A stretch of 64,000 bases of DNA from Arthrobacter sp. efr-133-R2A-120 (GCF_030209835.1 NZ_JARVRF010000003.1:186001-250000); one strand, 5' to 3'. Counted from the stretch's first letter, positions 16,705-25,984 are shown. Numbers and translations are program-made. Notes: generated by a model from the letters alone, not told the origin.

Positions 16705-17775
16705 TTACGCCGACTCGGTTCCGCCCAGCCGTCGGATTCCCCTGGCCTGGGTGGCGTCACGGATTTCACCCACAAGCTGCTCGATCACGTCTTCCAGGAA
16801 CAACACACCGAGGGTCGCGCCGCCCGTCCCCACAACCCTGCCCAGGTGCGAGCCGGTCCGTTGCATCACGGACATGGCATCTTCAATCTCGTCCTCGGGT
16901 GCGAGGTTCACGAGGGACCGGATCCGGCTTTCCGCAATCGGATAGCGGCGTCCTTCTTCGGGGATCGAGAGCACGTCCTTGATGTGCAGGTAGCCTGTCA
17001 GCTCGCCGTCGTCGTCCAACACCGGGAAACGGGAGAAACCGGTACGGCTGACCGCTTTCTCCAGTTCGCGCGGCGTGGACCCGGGCTTGAGCATCACGAG
17101 CTTGTCGAGCGGCACCATGATGTGAGCCGCGGTGTGCTCGGAAAATTCGAGCGCGCCGCTCAGCAGGCCGGCGTCGTCATCCACCAACCCGTGGCGGGTC
17201 GATTCCTGGACGATCGATTGCACCTCTTCAAGCGTGAAGGAGGAGGTCACCTCGTCCTTCGGCTCGATCTTCATCAGGCGCAGAATGCGGTTGGCCAACC
17301 AGTTCAGCGTCCAGATAACTGGTTTCACGAAACGGGCGATGTGAACCAACGGCGGCGCCAGCAGCAAGGCGGCCTTGTCCGCCACGGAAACCGAGATGTT
17401 CTTGGGGACCATCTCGCCAAAGGTCACATGCAGAAACGTGACCGCCAGCAAGGCAACCGCAAAAGCGATGACGTCTGCCAATTCAACAGGGATGCCCACG
17501 GACTCCAGCGGCGCCCCCAGCAAATGGTGGATGGCAGGTTCGGCCACAAGGAGAATCAGCAAGGAACACACGGTAATGCCAAGCTGGGCGCACGCCAGCA
17601 TCAGCGAGACGTGCTCCATCGCATACAGGGTGGTCTGCGCGCGCTTGGAACCGCCTTGGGCCAAAGGCTCTATCTGGCTGCGGCGCGCGGACATCACGGC
17701 AAACTCGGCGCCGACAAAGAAGGCATTGCCGATCAACAGCGCCACGAGCCACAGGATTCCTACCCAGTCGCTCAT
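16705..17775 (-). CDS. CNNM/CBS transmembrane protein (hemolysin C/CorC-type), short paralogue
   Basis: 356 aa. The N-terminal DUF21/CNNM domain has three to four membrane helices (WVGILWLVALLIGNAFFVGA, then VTFLHVTFGEMVPKNISVS). Two CBS domains follow, including HIMVPLDKLVMLKPG and GFSRFPVLDDDGELTGYLH. The CorC_HlyC domain of larger members is missing, so it ends soon after the CBS pair. CNNM relatives export or sense Mg2+; the 'hemolysin' name is historical. Its ATG overlaps the stop of the longer paralogue by ATGA, so the two are an operon and may form a heteromer. Confidence 0.9.
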   Translation of the reverse strand: MSDWVGILWLVALLIGNAFFVGAEFAVMSARRSQIEPLAQGGSKRAQTTLYAMEHVSLMLACAQLGITVCSLLILLVAEPAIHHLLGAPLESVGIPVELADVIAFAVALLAVTFLHVTFGEMVPKNISVSVADKAALLLAPPLVHIARFVKPVIWTLNWLANRILRLMKIEPKDEVTSSFTLEEVQSIVQESTRHGLVDDDAGLLSGALEFSEHTAAHIMVPLDKLVMLKPGSTPRELEKAVSRTGFSRFPVLDDDGELTGYLHIKDVLSIPEEGRRYPIAESRIRSLVNLAPEDEIEDAMSVMQRTGSHLGRVVGTGGATLGVLFLEDVIEQLVGEIRDATQARGIRRLGGTESA

Positions 17776-19253
17776 GCGGCACGTCCCTTGCGGTTGGTTT
17801 TGGCTACGGGGTTGCCAACGGCATCGCCTGCCGAACCGCCGGAGCCCCTACCCAGCCGCTTGCCGGCTTGCTTCCTGCTTTGCCATCCGCCCGAATCGCT
17901 TTCCGCTGTGCCATTTTCGCCGGTGCCGTCACCGTCGTCGCCGTCATCGTTGGTGTCGGGCGCCGTGGGGTGGAAACAAATGCGGTCGATCCGGCGGCCG
18001 TCCATCCGGGTGACGGCCAGCGTGCCGCCGCCCGCCTCGACGACGTCGCCGACCATCGCGATCCGTCCCAGTTGGCTCATGACGTAACCACCCACGGTTT
18101 CGTAGGCGGGGTCGTCGGGGACCGTGAGGCCCGGGATCTGTTCGCTAACCTCGTCCGGACGCAATAGTCCGGGGAAATACCAGTCGCCCGAGGCGCTCTG
18201 GAGCAATCCGGGCCGGACTCTGTCGTGTTCATCCGCCACTTCGCCGACGATTTCCTCCACCAAGTCCTCAAGCGTAGCGATTCCCGCGGTTCCTCCGTAC
18301 TCATCGAGCACGACGGCGAGTTGCAGGTTGCCCTCGCGGAGTTCCAGGAGCAGGGCGTCAAGGTGGATGGTCTCAGGAACGCTCAGGACCTCGGACATGA
18401 TGGCTCCGGCCTCGAGCCGGCTCCTGCGTTCGGACGGAACGGACACGGCTTTCTTGATGTGCACCACGCCCCGGATGTCATCGGCCGATTCGCCAATGAC
18501 CGGGAAGCGCGAATACCCGGTCCGCCGGGCCGCTTCGATGATGTCCGATACCGGTTGGTCGGCATCGATGGTTTCCATGCGGATGCGCGGGGTCATGACA
18601 TCGGCCGCCGTACGCGCCGAGAAGTTCAGGGTCCGGGCAACAAAGTTGGCCGTCCCGGCGTCGAGGGTTCCCAGCTCTGCCGAACGGCGCACCAGGGAGG
18701 CCAGTTCAGAAGGCGAGCGGGCACCGGAGATCTCTTCCTTGGCCTCGAGTCCCACGAGGTTGAGCATCTTGTTCGAGAAGCCATTGAGCACAACGATTGC
18801 GGGCTTGAACACGGCCGTGAACAGCAGTTGCGGGCGGGCCAGCGCCCGGCCCAGCGGGAATGCCAATGCCAGGGCCATGTTCTTGGGGACGAGTTCGCCG
18901 ATCAGCATCGACAAGGCGGTGGCGAACGTCATGGCCAGGACGAGCGACAAGGACTGCGCAGCAGCCTCAGGCAGCCCGGCCCAGAGCAGCGGTCCGTGCA
19001 ATAGGGAGCCAACGGACGGCTCCATGACGAAACCGGTCAGCAGGGTAGTGAGGGTGATCCCCAATTGGCAGCTTGAGAGCTGGGTGGAAAGGGATTTGAG
19101 GCATTTGAGCAACGCAGCGGCGGCGTGGTCGCCGCCGTCGACCGCTCTTTGGACGGTTGACTGGTCGAGTGCCACGAGCGAGAACTCGACGGCGACAAAG
19201 AAGCCGGTGCCCAGAATCAGGAGTATGCCGGCGAGAAGGAAAAGCCACTCCAT
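17772..19253 (-). CDS. CNNM/CBS/CorC transmembrane protein, long paralogue
   Basis: 493 aa. The CNNM membrane domain (MEWLFLLAGILLILGTGFFV, then MLIGELVPKNMALALAF) covers about residues 1-200. A CBS pair follows (TPRIRMETIDADQPVSDIIE, then YSRFPVIGESADDIRGVVHI), then a CorC_HlyC domain (LQLAVVLDEYGGTAGIATLE and a final VTRMDGRRIDRI). A hydrophilic tail rich in Asp/Gly (TNDDGDDGDGTGENGT) and then Lys/Arg ends the protein and is probably disordered. The probable role is magnesium/cobalt efflux or homeostasis at the plasma membrane. First gene of a two-gene operon. Confidence 0.92.
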   Translation of the reverse strand: MEWLFLLAGILLILGTGFFVAVEFSLVALDQSTVQRAVDGGDHAAAALLKCLKSLSTQLSSCQLGITLTTLLTGFVMEPSVGSLLHGPLLWAGLPEAAAQSLSLVLAMTFATALSMLIGELVPKNMALALAFPLGRALARPQLLFTAVFKPAIVVLNGFSNKMLNLVGLEAKEEISGARSPSELASLVRRSAELGTLDAGTANFVARTLNFSARTAADVMTPRIRMETIDADQPVSDIIEAARRTGYSRFPVIGESADDIRGVVHIKKAVSVPSERRSRLEAGAIMSEVLSVPETIHLDALLLELREGNLQLAVVLDEYGGTAGIATLEDLVEEIVGEVADEHDRVRPGLLQSASGDWYFPGLLRPDEVSEQIPGLTVPDDPAYETVGGYVMSQLGRIAMVGDVVEAGGGTLAVTRMDGRRIDRICFHPTAPDTNDDGDDGDGTGENGTAESDSGGWQSRKQAGKRLGRGSGGSAGDAVGNPVAKTNRKGRAA

Positions 19254-19785
19254 TAGAGGCCGCCGGATAGCGCGGACGGCTGGAGCAGGGCACCAGGAGG
19301 GCTAAAGGCTTGTTGACCCGGCGGGGGTTGGTCGGACGCAGCGGATGAATGATCCGCCGACCGGCCGGCCAAGAGCTCCGGGGTGCGATGGGCATGTGTA
19401 CGGGCATTGCCGGCTCTGCGGGTGCGTTGCGCGGAGATTGCCGAACGGCTTCCCCTGCAGCTCCCAGGCCGGCACCTAGAATTACTGTCCATAAGAATTC
19501 AAGTCTACAGTCCGGCCGGCGCACGACTTCACCGGCAGGGGCACGGTTCCCGACGCGTCAAACGGTAGGAAAAACCCGTGGAAGAAGACCCCTCCCAGGA
19601 CGTAAAGGCCGGGCCATATCGCGATTGGCATGATTTAGGTCACCACTATTGGCAGATAGCCTCCGCTCGTCACTAGACTGGCTAGGGTCTGAGTTCGCGG
19701 GACCCAGACCCTGGCTCGCCTTTGCACCCCTTGCAGTTCCCCGGGCCAGCTGGAAATCAACACTCATGGAAGAGGCGTATTTCAA
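19254..19785. other. 532-bp intergenic region between divergent CNNM operon and kgd
   Basis: No convincing gene is seen; the short open frames have poor codon character and no ribosome site. On the minus strand TTGAAT followed 17 bases later by CTAGGT (about 19477-19505) could promote the CNNM operon. On the plus strand TAGACT and TAGGGT near 19674-19689 are candidate -10 elements for kgd, which would then have a leader of about 100 nt. GGAAGAGG at 19768-19775 is the kgd ribosome site. Confidence 0.4.
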
Positions 19786-22700
19786 GTGCCAGAGCAGCCA
19801 AGCCACCGTCTACCCGAGGAATTTGGCGGAAACGAGTGGCTCGTTGACGAACTGTACGAGCGGTACCAGCAGGACAAGAATTCGGTCGACGCCAAGTGGT
19901 GGCCGCTTTTCGAGTCCTTCGACACCGCTGACGGCACTTCCTCCAACGGAACGTCCGCAGCCCCTGCAAACCCTCCCACTCGCGAACTTCCCCTCGTGGC
20001 ACAGGCCGCGGCAACGGCAATGACGCCGGTTGCGCCCGCGGTTGCCCCGGCAGCTGCCCCTGCGGCACCGGCTCCGGCCGCACCTGCGGCACCGGTCAAG
20101 AAGGCTCCGGCCACTGTCGCCAAGGACGGCGCTCAGAAGCCATCCGACGGCAGCCAGTCCCAGCCGATCCCGGCACAGCTTCCCAAGAGCACCAAGGCTC
20201 CCACCCCGCCGGAAGAGGACGTCGTCTCCGTCCTCCGTGGCCCGGCCAAGGCCATCGCTTCCAACATGGTCCTGAGCCTCGAGGTTCCTACCGCCACGAG
20301 CGTCAGGGCCGTTCCCGCCAAACTCCTGATCGACAACCGCGTTGTCATCAATTCCAACCTTGCCCGCGCCCGTGGCGGCAAGGTCTCCTTCACCCACCTC
20401 ATCGGCTACGCAGTGGTTCGCGCCCTGTCCCAGTTCCCGTCGATGAACGTCTACTACGACGAAGTAGATGGCAAGCCCGTTGCCGTGCAGCCCGCACACG
20501 TCAACTTCGGCATCGCCATTGACATGCCCAAGCCCGATGGCACGCGCCTCCTGATGGTTCCCAACATCAAGAAGGCCGAGACCATGAACTTCGCGGAGTT
20601 CTGGCACACCTACGAAGACCTCATCAAGCGCGCGCGCAACGGCAAGCTCACGGCGGACGACCACGCGGGCACCACCGTCTCCCTCACAAACCCGGGTGGC
20701 ATCGGTACCGTGCACTCCGTGCCCCGGCTTTCGAAGGGCCAGGCCGCCATCATCGGCGTCGGAGCCCTCGACTACCCGGCTGAATGGCAAGGCGCGAGCG
20801 AGAAAATCATCGCCCAAAACGCCATCAGCAAGATCCTCACGCTGACGTCCACGTACGACCACCGCGTCATCCAAGGCGCCGGAAGCGGCGAGTTCCTCAA
20901 GCTCGTCCACCAGCTCCTCCTTGGTGCCCAGAACTTCTACGACGAAATCTTCGAAGCGCTGCGCATTCCCTACGAGCCCGTCCGTTGGAGCCCCGACCTC
21001 CAGGTGGACCCGGCCGACGAGATCAACAAGGTCGCCCGCATCCAGCAGTTGATCCACTCCTACCGGGTCCGCGGCCACCTCATGGCAGACACGAACCCAC
21101 TCGAATATGTCCAGCGCAAGCACCCGGACCTTGACGTCCTGACCTACGGCCTCACGCTGTGGGACCTGGACCGCGAGTGGCCCACCGGCGGCTTCGGCGG
21201 CAAGCCGATGCTCAAGTTCCGCGACATCCTGGGCGTTCTCCGCGACGCCTACTGCCGCACCACGGGCATTGAGTACATGCACATCCAGGAGCCTGAAGAA
21301 CGCAAGTGGTTCCAGGACCAGGTGGAGCACCCGTACTCCAAGCCGAGCCGCGAAGAACAGCTGCGCATCGTGTCCAAGCTCAACGCGGCAGAGGCTTTCG
21401 AAACCTTCCTGCAGACCAAGTTCGTGGGCCAGAAGCGATTCTCCCTCGAAGGCGGGGAATCCCTGATTCCGCTGCTGGACACCATCATTTCGGACGCCGC
21501 CGACGACGGACTCGACGAAGTCGCTATCGGCATGGCACACCGAGGCCGCCTCAACGTGCTCACCAACATCGCGGGCAAGACGTACGCCCAGGTGTTCCGC
21601 GAGTTCGAAGGAACCCAGGACCCGCGCTCCGTGCAGGGTTCGGGCGACGTCAAGTACCACCTCGGTACCGAGGGCACGTTCACCTCGGACAACGGCAACG
21701 AGACCAAGGTCTACCTCGCGGCCAACCCGTCCCACCTTGAAGCGGTGGACTCCGTGCTTGAAGGCATTGTCCGGGCCAAGCAGGACCGGCTGGACCAGGG
21801 CGAGGCGTTCCCCGTTTTGCCCATCATGGTTCACGGCGATGCCGCCTTTGCCGGCCAGGGCGTTGTGGCGGAAACGCTCAACTTGTCCCAGCTGCGCGGT
21901 TACCGTACCGGTGGAACCATCCACATCATCGTGAACAACCAGGTCGGTTTCACCACCGCACCGTCGTCATCGCGTTCTTCGACGTACTCCACCGACGTGG
22001 CCAAGATGATCCAGGCGCCGATCTTCCATGTGAACGGCGACGACCCCGAGGCCGTGGTGCGCATCGCCCAGTTGGCCTACGAGTTCCGCCAGCGCTTCCA
22101 CAAGGACGTCATTGTGGACATGGTGTGCTACCGCCGCCGTGGACACAACGAGGGCGACGACCCCTCGATGACGCAGCCGCTCATGTACAACCTGATCGAA
22201 GCCAAGCGCTCCGTCCGCAAGCTCTACACGGAATCCCTCATCGGCCGTGGCGACATCACCGAGGACGAAGCCGAGCAGTTGCTGCGCGACTACCAGGAAC
22301 GCCTCGAACGCGTCTTCGCGGAGACCCACGCCGCGCAGACTTCGCCCATCCCGATCATCACGGCGGACTCCGCCGCGGTTTCGGACATCGAGCGCCCCAT
22401 CGCCCAGCAGGCGGACTTCGGTACCAACGCGCCCGCCACCACCGCCATTTCAGCCGAAATGCTCCAGCGGATCGGCCAGGCGCACCTCGATATTCCGGAA
22501 GGCTTCACGGTCCACTCCAAGCTCAAGCAACTCCTTGAGAAGCGCGAGCAGATGTCCCGCGAAGGCGGCATCGACTGGGGCTTCGGCGAGATCGCGGCCT
22601 TTGGTTCCCTCGTCATGGAGGGCGTACCCGTCCGCCTTGCCGGCCAGGACTCCCGCCGTGGCACTTTCGTGCAACGTCACGCCGTCTTCCACGACCGCGC

Positions 22701-23592
22701 CAACGGCAGCGAATGGATGCCGCTGGGCAACCTGAGCGAGAAGCAGGCCAAGCTGTGGATCTACGATTCCTTGTTGTCCGAATACGCAGCCATGGGCTTC
22801 GAATACGGCTACTCCGTGGAACGCCCGGACGCCTTGGTGTTGTGGGAAGCCCAGTTCGGTGACTTCGTCAACGGTGCGCAGACCATCATCGACGAATTCA
22901 TCTCCTCGGCCGAGCAGAAGTGGGGCCAGCGCTCCTCGCTCGTGCTCATGCTGCCCCACGGCTACGAAGGCCAGGGACCGGACCACTCGTCCGCACGCAT
23001 CGAGCGCTTCCTGCAGCTTTGTGCCGAGGACAACATGATCGTGGCGAACCCCACCACCGCCGCCTCGCACTTCCACTTGTTGCGCCGGCAGGCCTACAGC
23101 CGTCCCCGCAAGCCGCTCATCATCTTCACCCCGAAGCAGCTTTTGCGCCTCAAGGGTGCAGCCTCCGCGGTGGAGGACTTCACCACGGGCGGCTTCAAGC
23201 CGGTCATCGGCGAACACGAGCCCCTCCAGGCCCAGAGCGTTGACCGCGTGATCCTGGTTTCCGGCCGTCTCTACTACGATCTTCTGTCGAACCGCCAGAA
23301 GACCGGCGACACCTCGACGGCAATCATCCGACTGGAGCAGCTGTACCCGCTGCCCCAGGCCCAGATCGAGGCGGAACTGGCCAAGTACCCGAACGCCGAC
23401 ATCGTCTGGGCGCAGGACGAACCGGCCAACCAGGGTCCGTGGCCGTTCATCGGTTTGAACCTGCCGCAGGCACTGGACCGCAAGGTCCGACTCGTTTCGC
23501 GTCCGGCATCGGCTTCGACGGCAGCCGGTTCCATGAAGCGCCACAGCGCCGAGCAGGCCACGTTGCTCAAGCAGGCATTCGAACGCAAGTAG
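19786..23592 (+). CDS. kgd: multifunctional 2-oxoglutarate decarboxylase/dehydrogenase E1 with fused E2 succinyltransferase domain
   Basis: 1268 aa, actinobacterial Kgd/OdhA architecture. Residues about 1-45 form the E1 N-terminal helix (EEFGGNEWLVDELYERYQQD). An Ala/Pro linker spans about 50-110. An E2 succinyltransferase core (about 130-370) ends with DHRVIQGAGSGEFL, holding the catalytic His. The thiamine-diphosphate E1 then follows, with GIAMAHRGRLNVL, VHGDAAFAGQGVVAETLN and HNEGDDPSMTQP. No lipoyl domain is present; lipoylated E2p is normally shared in actinobacteria. TCA-cycle enzyme. GTG start at 19786, 10 bases after GGAAGAGG. An FHA regulator such as OdhI is not nearby. Confidence 0.96.
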   Translation: MPEQPSHRLPEEFGGNEWLVDELYERYQQDKNSVDAKWWPLFESFDTADGTSSNGTSAAPANPPTRELPLVAQAAATAMTPVAPAVAPAAAPAAPAPAAPAAPVKKAPATVAKDGAQKPSDGSQSQPIPAQLPKSTKAPTPPEEDVVSVLRGPAKAIASNMVLSLEVPTATSVRAVPAKLLIDNRVVINSNLARARGGKVSFTHLIGYAVVRALSQFPSMNVYYDEVDGKPVAVQPAHVNFGIAIDMPKPDGTRLLMVPNIKKAETMNFAEFWHTYEDLIKRARNGKLTADDHAGTTVSLTNPGGIGTVHSVPRLSKGQAAIIGVGALDYPAEWQGASEKIIAQNAISKILTLTSTYDHRVIQGAGSGEFLKLVHQLLLGAQNFYDEIFEALRIPYEPVRWSPDLQVDPADEINKVARIQQLIHSYRVRGHLMADTNPLEYVQRKHPDLDVLTYGLTLWDLDREWPTGGFGGKPMLKFRDILGVLRDAYCRTTGIEYMHIQEPEERKWFQDQVEHPYSKPSREEQLRIVSKLNAAEAFETFLQTKFVGQKRFSLEGGESLIPLLDTIISDAADDGLDEVAIGMAHRGRLNVLTNIAGKTYAQVFREFEGTQDPRSVQGSGDVKYHLGTEGTFTSDNGNETKVYLAANPSHLEAVDSVLEGIVRAKQDRLDQGEAFPVLPIMVHGDAAFAGQGVVAETLNLSQLRGYRTGGTIHIIVNNQVGFTTAPSSSRSSTYSTDVAKMIQAPIFHVNGDDPEAVVRIAQLAYEFRQRFHKDVIVDMVCYRRRGHNEGDDPSMTQPLMYNLIEAKRSVRKLYTESLIGRGDITEDEAEQLLRDYQERLERVFAETHAAQTSPIPIITADSAAVSDIERPIAQQADFGTNAPATTAISAEMLQRIGQAHLDIPEGFTVHSKLKQLLEKREQMSREGGIDWGFGEIAAFGSLVMEGVPVRLAGQDSRRGTFVQRHAVFHDRANGSEWMPLGNLSEKQAKLWIYDSLLSEYAAMGFEYGYSVERPDALVLWEAQFGDFVNGAQTIIDEFISSAEQKWGQRSSLVLMLPHGYEGQGPDHSSARIERFLQLCAEDNMIVANPTTAASHFHLLRRQAYSRPRKPLIIFTPKQLLRLKGAASAVEDFTTGGFKPVIGEHEPLQAQSVDRVILVSGRLYYDLLSNRQKTGDTSTAIIRLEQLYPLPQAQIEAELAKYPNADIVWAQDEPANQGPWPFIGLNLPQALDRKVRLVSRPASASTAAGSMKRHSAEQATLLKQAFERK

Positions 23593-23610
23593 GCCCTAAT
23601 ATAAGAAGGC

Positions 23611-23658
23611 TGCCCGGCTGGAGGTTCAATACCCGCTTCCAGCCGGGCAATTCTGTTT
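23611..23658 (+). terminator. rho-independent terminator after kgd
   Basis: A 12-bp perfect stem, TGCCCGGCTGGA (23611-23622) / TCCAGCCGGGCA (23638-23649), is followed by ATTCTGTTT. It begins 18 bp after the kgd stop. Confidence 0.85.
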
Positions 23659-23736
23659 AATGGAACAAGTGTCCGGTGATCAAGCCGCCCGGCCGGGCAC
23701 AGTGCAAGGACCGCAACGTTTGGTGAAGAGGTAACT

Positions 23737-24336
23737 GTGGAAGACAGGAAGCTGCGCATCGCAGCTGTTGGTGATGAACTACTCGCCGGGCTCGGTGACC
23801 CCAGGGCTTTGGGCTGGCTCGGACGGGTTCTTGCGCGAACTCCCCAGGACTCCGTTCTTGTGGAGAGCTACTCTCTTCCCTGCCCCATGGAGGGCACAGA
23901 AGGCCTTGCGGGGCGCTGGCTCGACGAAGCCGGGAGGCGCTTCAGCAACGTCCACGAAAACCGCCTCGTGATCGGCTTGTCCGGCCGCGACATCGAATTC
24001 GGCGTCTCCACGGCACGCAGCCGCCTCAATCTGGCCAATATCCTGGACGGGGCGTCCCAAAGCAACATCGAAGTGTTCGTCGTCGGTCCGCCACCCACGC
24101 TGGACCCGGCCAAGAACCGCAGGATCGCCGAACTGAACGCAGCATTTGCGGACGTCACCACCCGCCGCAACCACCAATACGTCGACACGTTCTCGCCGTT
24201 GCTCAACCACGAACAATGGCGCACGGACCTCGCAGCGAATGGCGGCACACCGGGCCAGGCGGGCTACGGGCTCATGGCCTGGCTTGTGTTGCACCGCGGC
24301 TGGTTCCAGTGGCTGAGGATCGCCCAGCCGGAATAA
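23737..24336 (+). CDS. GDSL/SGNH-fold protein lacking the catalytic residues
   Basis: 199 aa. The overall pattern is SGNH hydrolase: strand RIAAVGDELLAG at block I, VIGLSGRDIEFG at block III, EVFVVGPPPT, and QAGYGLMAWLVLH at the end. The usual nucleophile in GDS is replaced by Glu (GDE). The block III Asn (GxND) is Arg (GRD). The block V DxxH reads NGGT. All catalytic side chains therefore appear lost. It is soluble, with no signal peptide. GTG start at 23737. It follows the kgd terminator and is probably monocistronic. It may be a binding or structural protein rather than an esterase. Confidence 0.75.
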   Translation: MEDRKLRIAAVGDELLAGLGDPRALGWLGRVLARTPQDSVLVESYSLPCPMEGTEGLAGRWLDEAGRRFSNVHENRLVIGLSGRDIEFGVSTARSRLNLANILDGASQSNIEVFVVGPPPTLDPAKNRRIAELNAAFADVTTRRNHQYVDTFSPLLNHEQWRTDLAANGGTPGQAGYGLMAWLVLHRGWFQWLRIAQPE

Positions 24337-24380
24337 CCGGGGCAAAAGCCCCCTCTCCAAGCGGGACCCATTGCCAACTT

Positions 24381-24423
24381 CGATATCGAGATATATCGTG
24401 AATCCATCAACGCGATATATCGC
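24381..24423 (+). promoter_or_regulatory. palindromic operator cluster upstream of the DUF4097-padR pair
   Basis: Three related palindromes occur: CGATATCG (24381-24388), CGAGATATATCG (24387-24398) and the perfect 12-mer GCGATATATCGC (24412-24423). They sit 30-72 bp upstream of the DUF4097 start. AT-rich TATAT-core palindromes are typical targets of PadR-family proteins. The downstream PadR protein is the likely binder, giving autoregulation of the operon. Confidence 0.65.
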
Positions 24424-24452
24424 ATTGGCGATGACGCATCATTGGAGGGGTC

Positions 24453-25301
24453 ATGTCAGAAGAAAACTGGACCGTTACCGGTCCGCAGACCATCGACGTC
24501 GACGGCGTCCGCTCACTCAAGCTGGGGATCGTCAAGGGCCGCTTCGACGTCGTCACCCACGACGAAGCAATCACCCGGATCGAAGTCTCGGAAATCGGCG
24601 GCGATCCGCTGAGCGTGAGCCTCATTGACGGCCGGCTCGAAGTCCGCCACCAGTTGCACGGCCCGCAGGGCTGGTTCCGCAACCTGATGGGGACCGTCAA
24701 CAACACCAGCACCAACACGATCGTCATCAGCATTGCGCTGCCTGCCGGCGTCGACGTCGAAGCAGGAACCGTGGGCGGTGACGGCATGGTGTCCGGCGTC
24801 AGCGGCCACATCCGCCTCAACACGGTTTCCGGGTCCGTGCTCGCGGACGGCACGCGGGGCGATCTTCACGTCAACACCGTCAGCGGCGAAGTCATCGCCC
24901 GGAACCACGACGGCGTCATGACCGCCAAGAGCGTCTCGGGCGAAGTCACGGCTTCGGGCCGTTTCAAGAACATCCGGGCCAATACTGTCAGCGGCGACCT
25001 CAGCTTCGACCTTCACGGCTTTACCCAGGATCTCGGAGCCAATTCCGTTTCAGGCGACCTCACCATCCGCTTGCCGCATGACGTGGGCGTGGACATCGTG
25101 GCCAAAACGGCCGGTGGGACCGTGATGATCGATGACCAGCTTTACGCCCAGGCAGGCGGCAGGGTCCAGACCATCGTCGGCCCCGACGAACGGCTCATGG
25201 TGGCGCGCACCAATTCCGTGTCCGGAAAGACGTCCATCGTCCACGGTAGTGCGCCAGCACCGGGAACAACGCACCCAGTCCCCGGAGAAGAGGAAGCCTG
25301 A
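24453..25301 (+). CDS. DUF4097 family beta-strand repeat protein
   Basis: 282 aa. After a short N-terminal strand region, the middle and C-terminal parts are a run of repeated short beta units of about 18-20 residues, such as HIRLNTVSGSVLADG, DLHVNTVSGEVIARN, IRANTVSGDLSFD and LGANSVSGDLTIR, with the recurrent core NxVSGxv. This would form a right-handed beta-helix-like stack (DUF4097/adhesin-like). There is no signal peptide. The role is unknown, though the family is often paired with PadR regulators, as here. The stop overlaps the padR start (TGATG). Confidence 0.85.
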   Translation: MSEENWTVTGPQTIDVDGVRSLKLGIVKGRFDVVTHDEAITRIEVSEIGGDPLSVSLIDGRLEVRHQLHGPQGWFRNLMGTVNNTSTNTIVISIALPAGVDVEAGTVGGDGMVSGVSGHIRLNTVSGSVLADGTRGDLHVNTVSGEVIARNHDGVMTAKSVSGEVTASGRFKNIRANTVSGDLSFDLHGFTQDLGANSVSGDLTIRLPHDVGVDIVAKTAGGTVMIDDQLYAQAGGRVQTIVGPDERLMVARTNSVSGKTSIVHGSAPAPGTTHPVPGEEEA

Positions 25302-25915
25302 TGCCGCCCGTCTTTGCCCACGGAGCCCTCCGGCTCTACCTGCTGGCACTCCTGGAATCAGGCCCCAAGCATGGCTACGAGCTCATCAAGGCCCTCGGCG
25401 AACGCTTCGGCGGGACCTACTCGCCCAGTGCCGGAACCATCTACCCGCGCCTTGGCAAGCTCGAGGAAGAAGGACTCGTAGCTACCAGCAGCGACGGGCG
25501 CCGCACCAACTACTCCATCACTGCGGCCGGACTGGCGGAGCTCAACAGCCGCCGGCAGGAACTGGCGGATGTCGAGGACAACATCTCTGCCTCCGTGCGG
25601 CGGCTGGCCGATAATCTCCGAGAAGACATCCGCAGCAATATGCGCGGCTTGCGCGCAGACCTGGCAGCAACCGCCGAGGCCGCGCGGGCCACAGCGAAGT
25701 CCGCGGAATTCCAGTCGTGGGCTGGAAGCTACTCGCCCGAGGGACACCGCATCCTGAAGGAAGCCGAGATGATGGTCCAGTCCTTCCGGGACGACATCCG
25801 CGTCGAGCTGCGAAAGCACGCCGGCTCGAAGGCCCTGACTCCGATGGCCCTTGAAACCGTGCGAACGGTCCTGGACCAGGCCAGGATCTCCATCCGGAAT
25901 TCCCTTCGGGACTGA
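25301..25915 (+). CDS. PadR family transcriptional regulator
   Basis: 204 aa. The N-terminal winged helix has the PadR signature LRLYLLALLESGPKHGYELI, then SPSAGTIYPRLGKLEEEGLV and the wing RTNYSITAAGLAEL. A long helical C-terminal part (about residues 85-200) probably mediates dimerisation. It is translationally coupled to the DUF4097 gene and probably represses their shared promoter through the TATAT-core palindromes. The inducing signal is unknown. The last codons (NSLRD, stop) are the template for the tandem repeats that follow. Confidence 0.92.
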   Translation: MPPVFAHGALRLYLLALLESGPKHGYELIKALGERFGGTYSPSAGTIYPRLGKLEEEGLVATSSDGRRTNYSITAAGLAELNSRRQELADVEDNISASVRRLADNLREDIRSNMRGLRADLAATAEAARATAKSAEFQSWAGSYSPEGHRILKEAEMMVQSFRDDIRVELRKHAGSKALTPMALETVRTVLDQARISIRNSLRD

Positions 25916-25984
25916 GCCGCCAGTTCCCTGCGGGGCTCAGTCCGGATTCCCTGCGGGGCTGAGTCCGGATTCCCTGCGGGGCTG
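25892..25984 (+). repeat. 23-bp tandem repeats derived from the padR 3' end
   Basis: Units TTCCCTGCGGGGCTCAGTCC... (25924-25946) and TTCCCTGCGGGGCTGAGTCC... (25947-25969), each 23 bp, and a partial third (25970-25984) follow the padR stop. The last padR codons, TCCGGAATTCCCTTCGGGAC then TGAG (about 25892-25915), are a diverged copy of the same unit. The array therefore looks like tandem duplication of the gene end. Each unit also has a CCCTGCGGGG mini-hairpin. Confidence 0.8.

Noticed and set aside
19254..19785. Short frames such as 19349-19633 as genes in the gap before kgd
   Set aside because: Poor third-position bias, no ribosome site and low-complexity Arg/Pro/Ser products.
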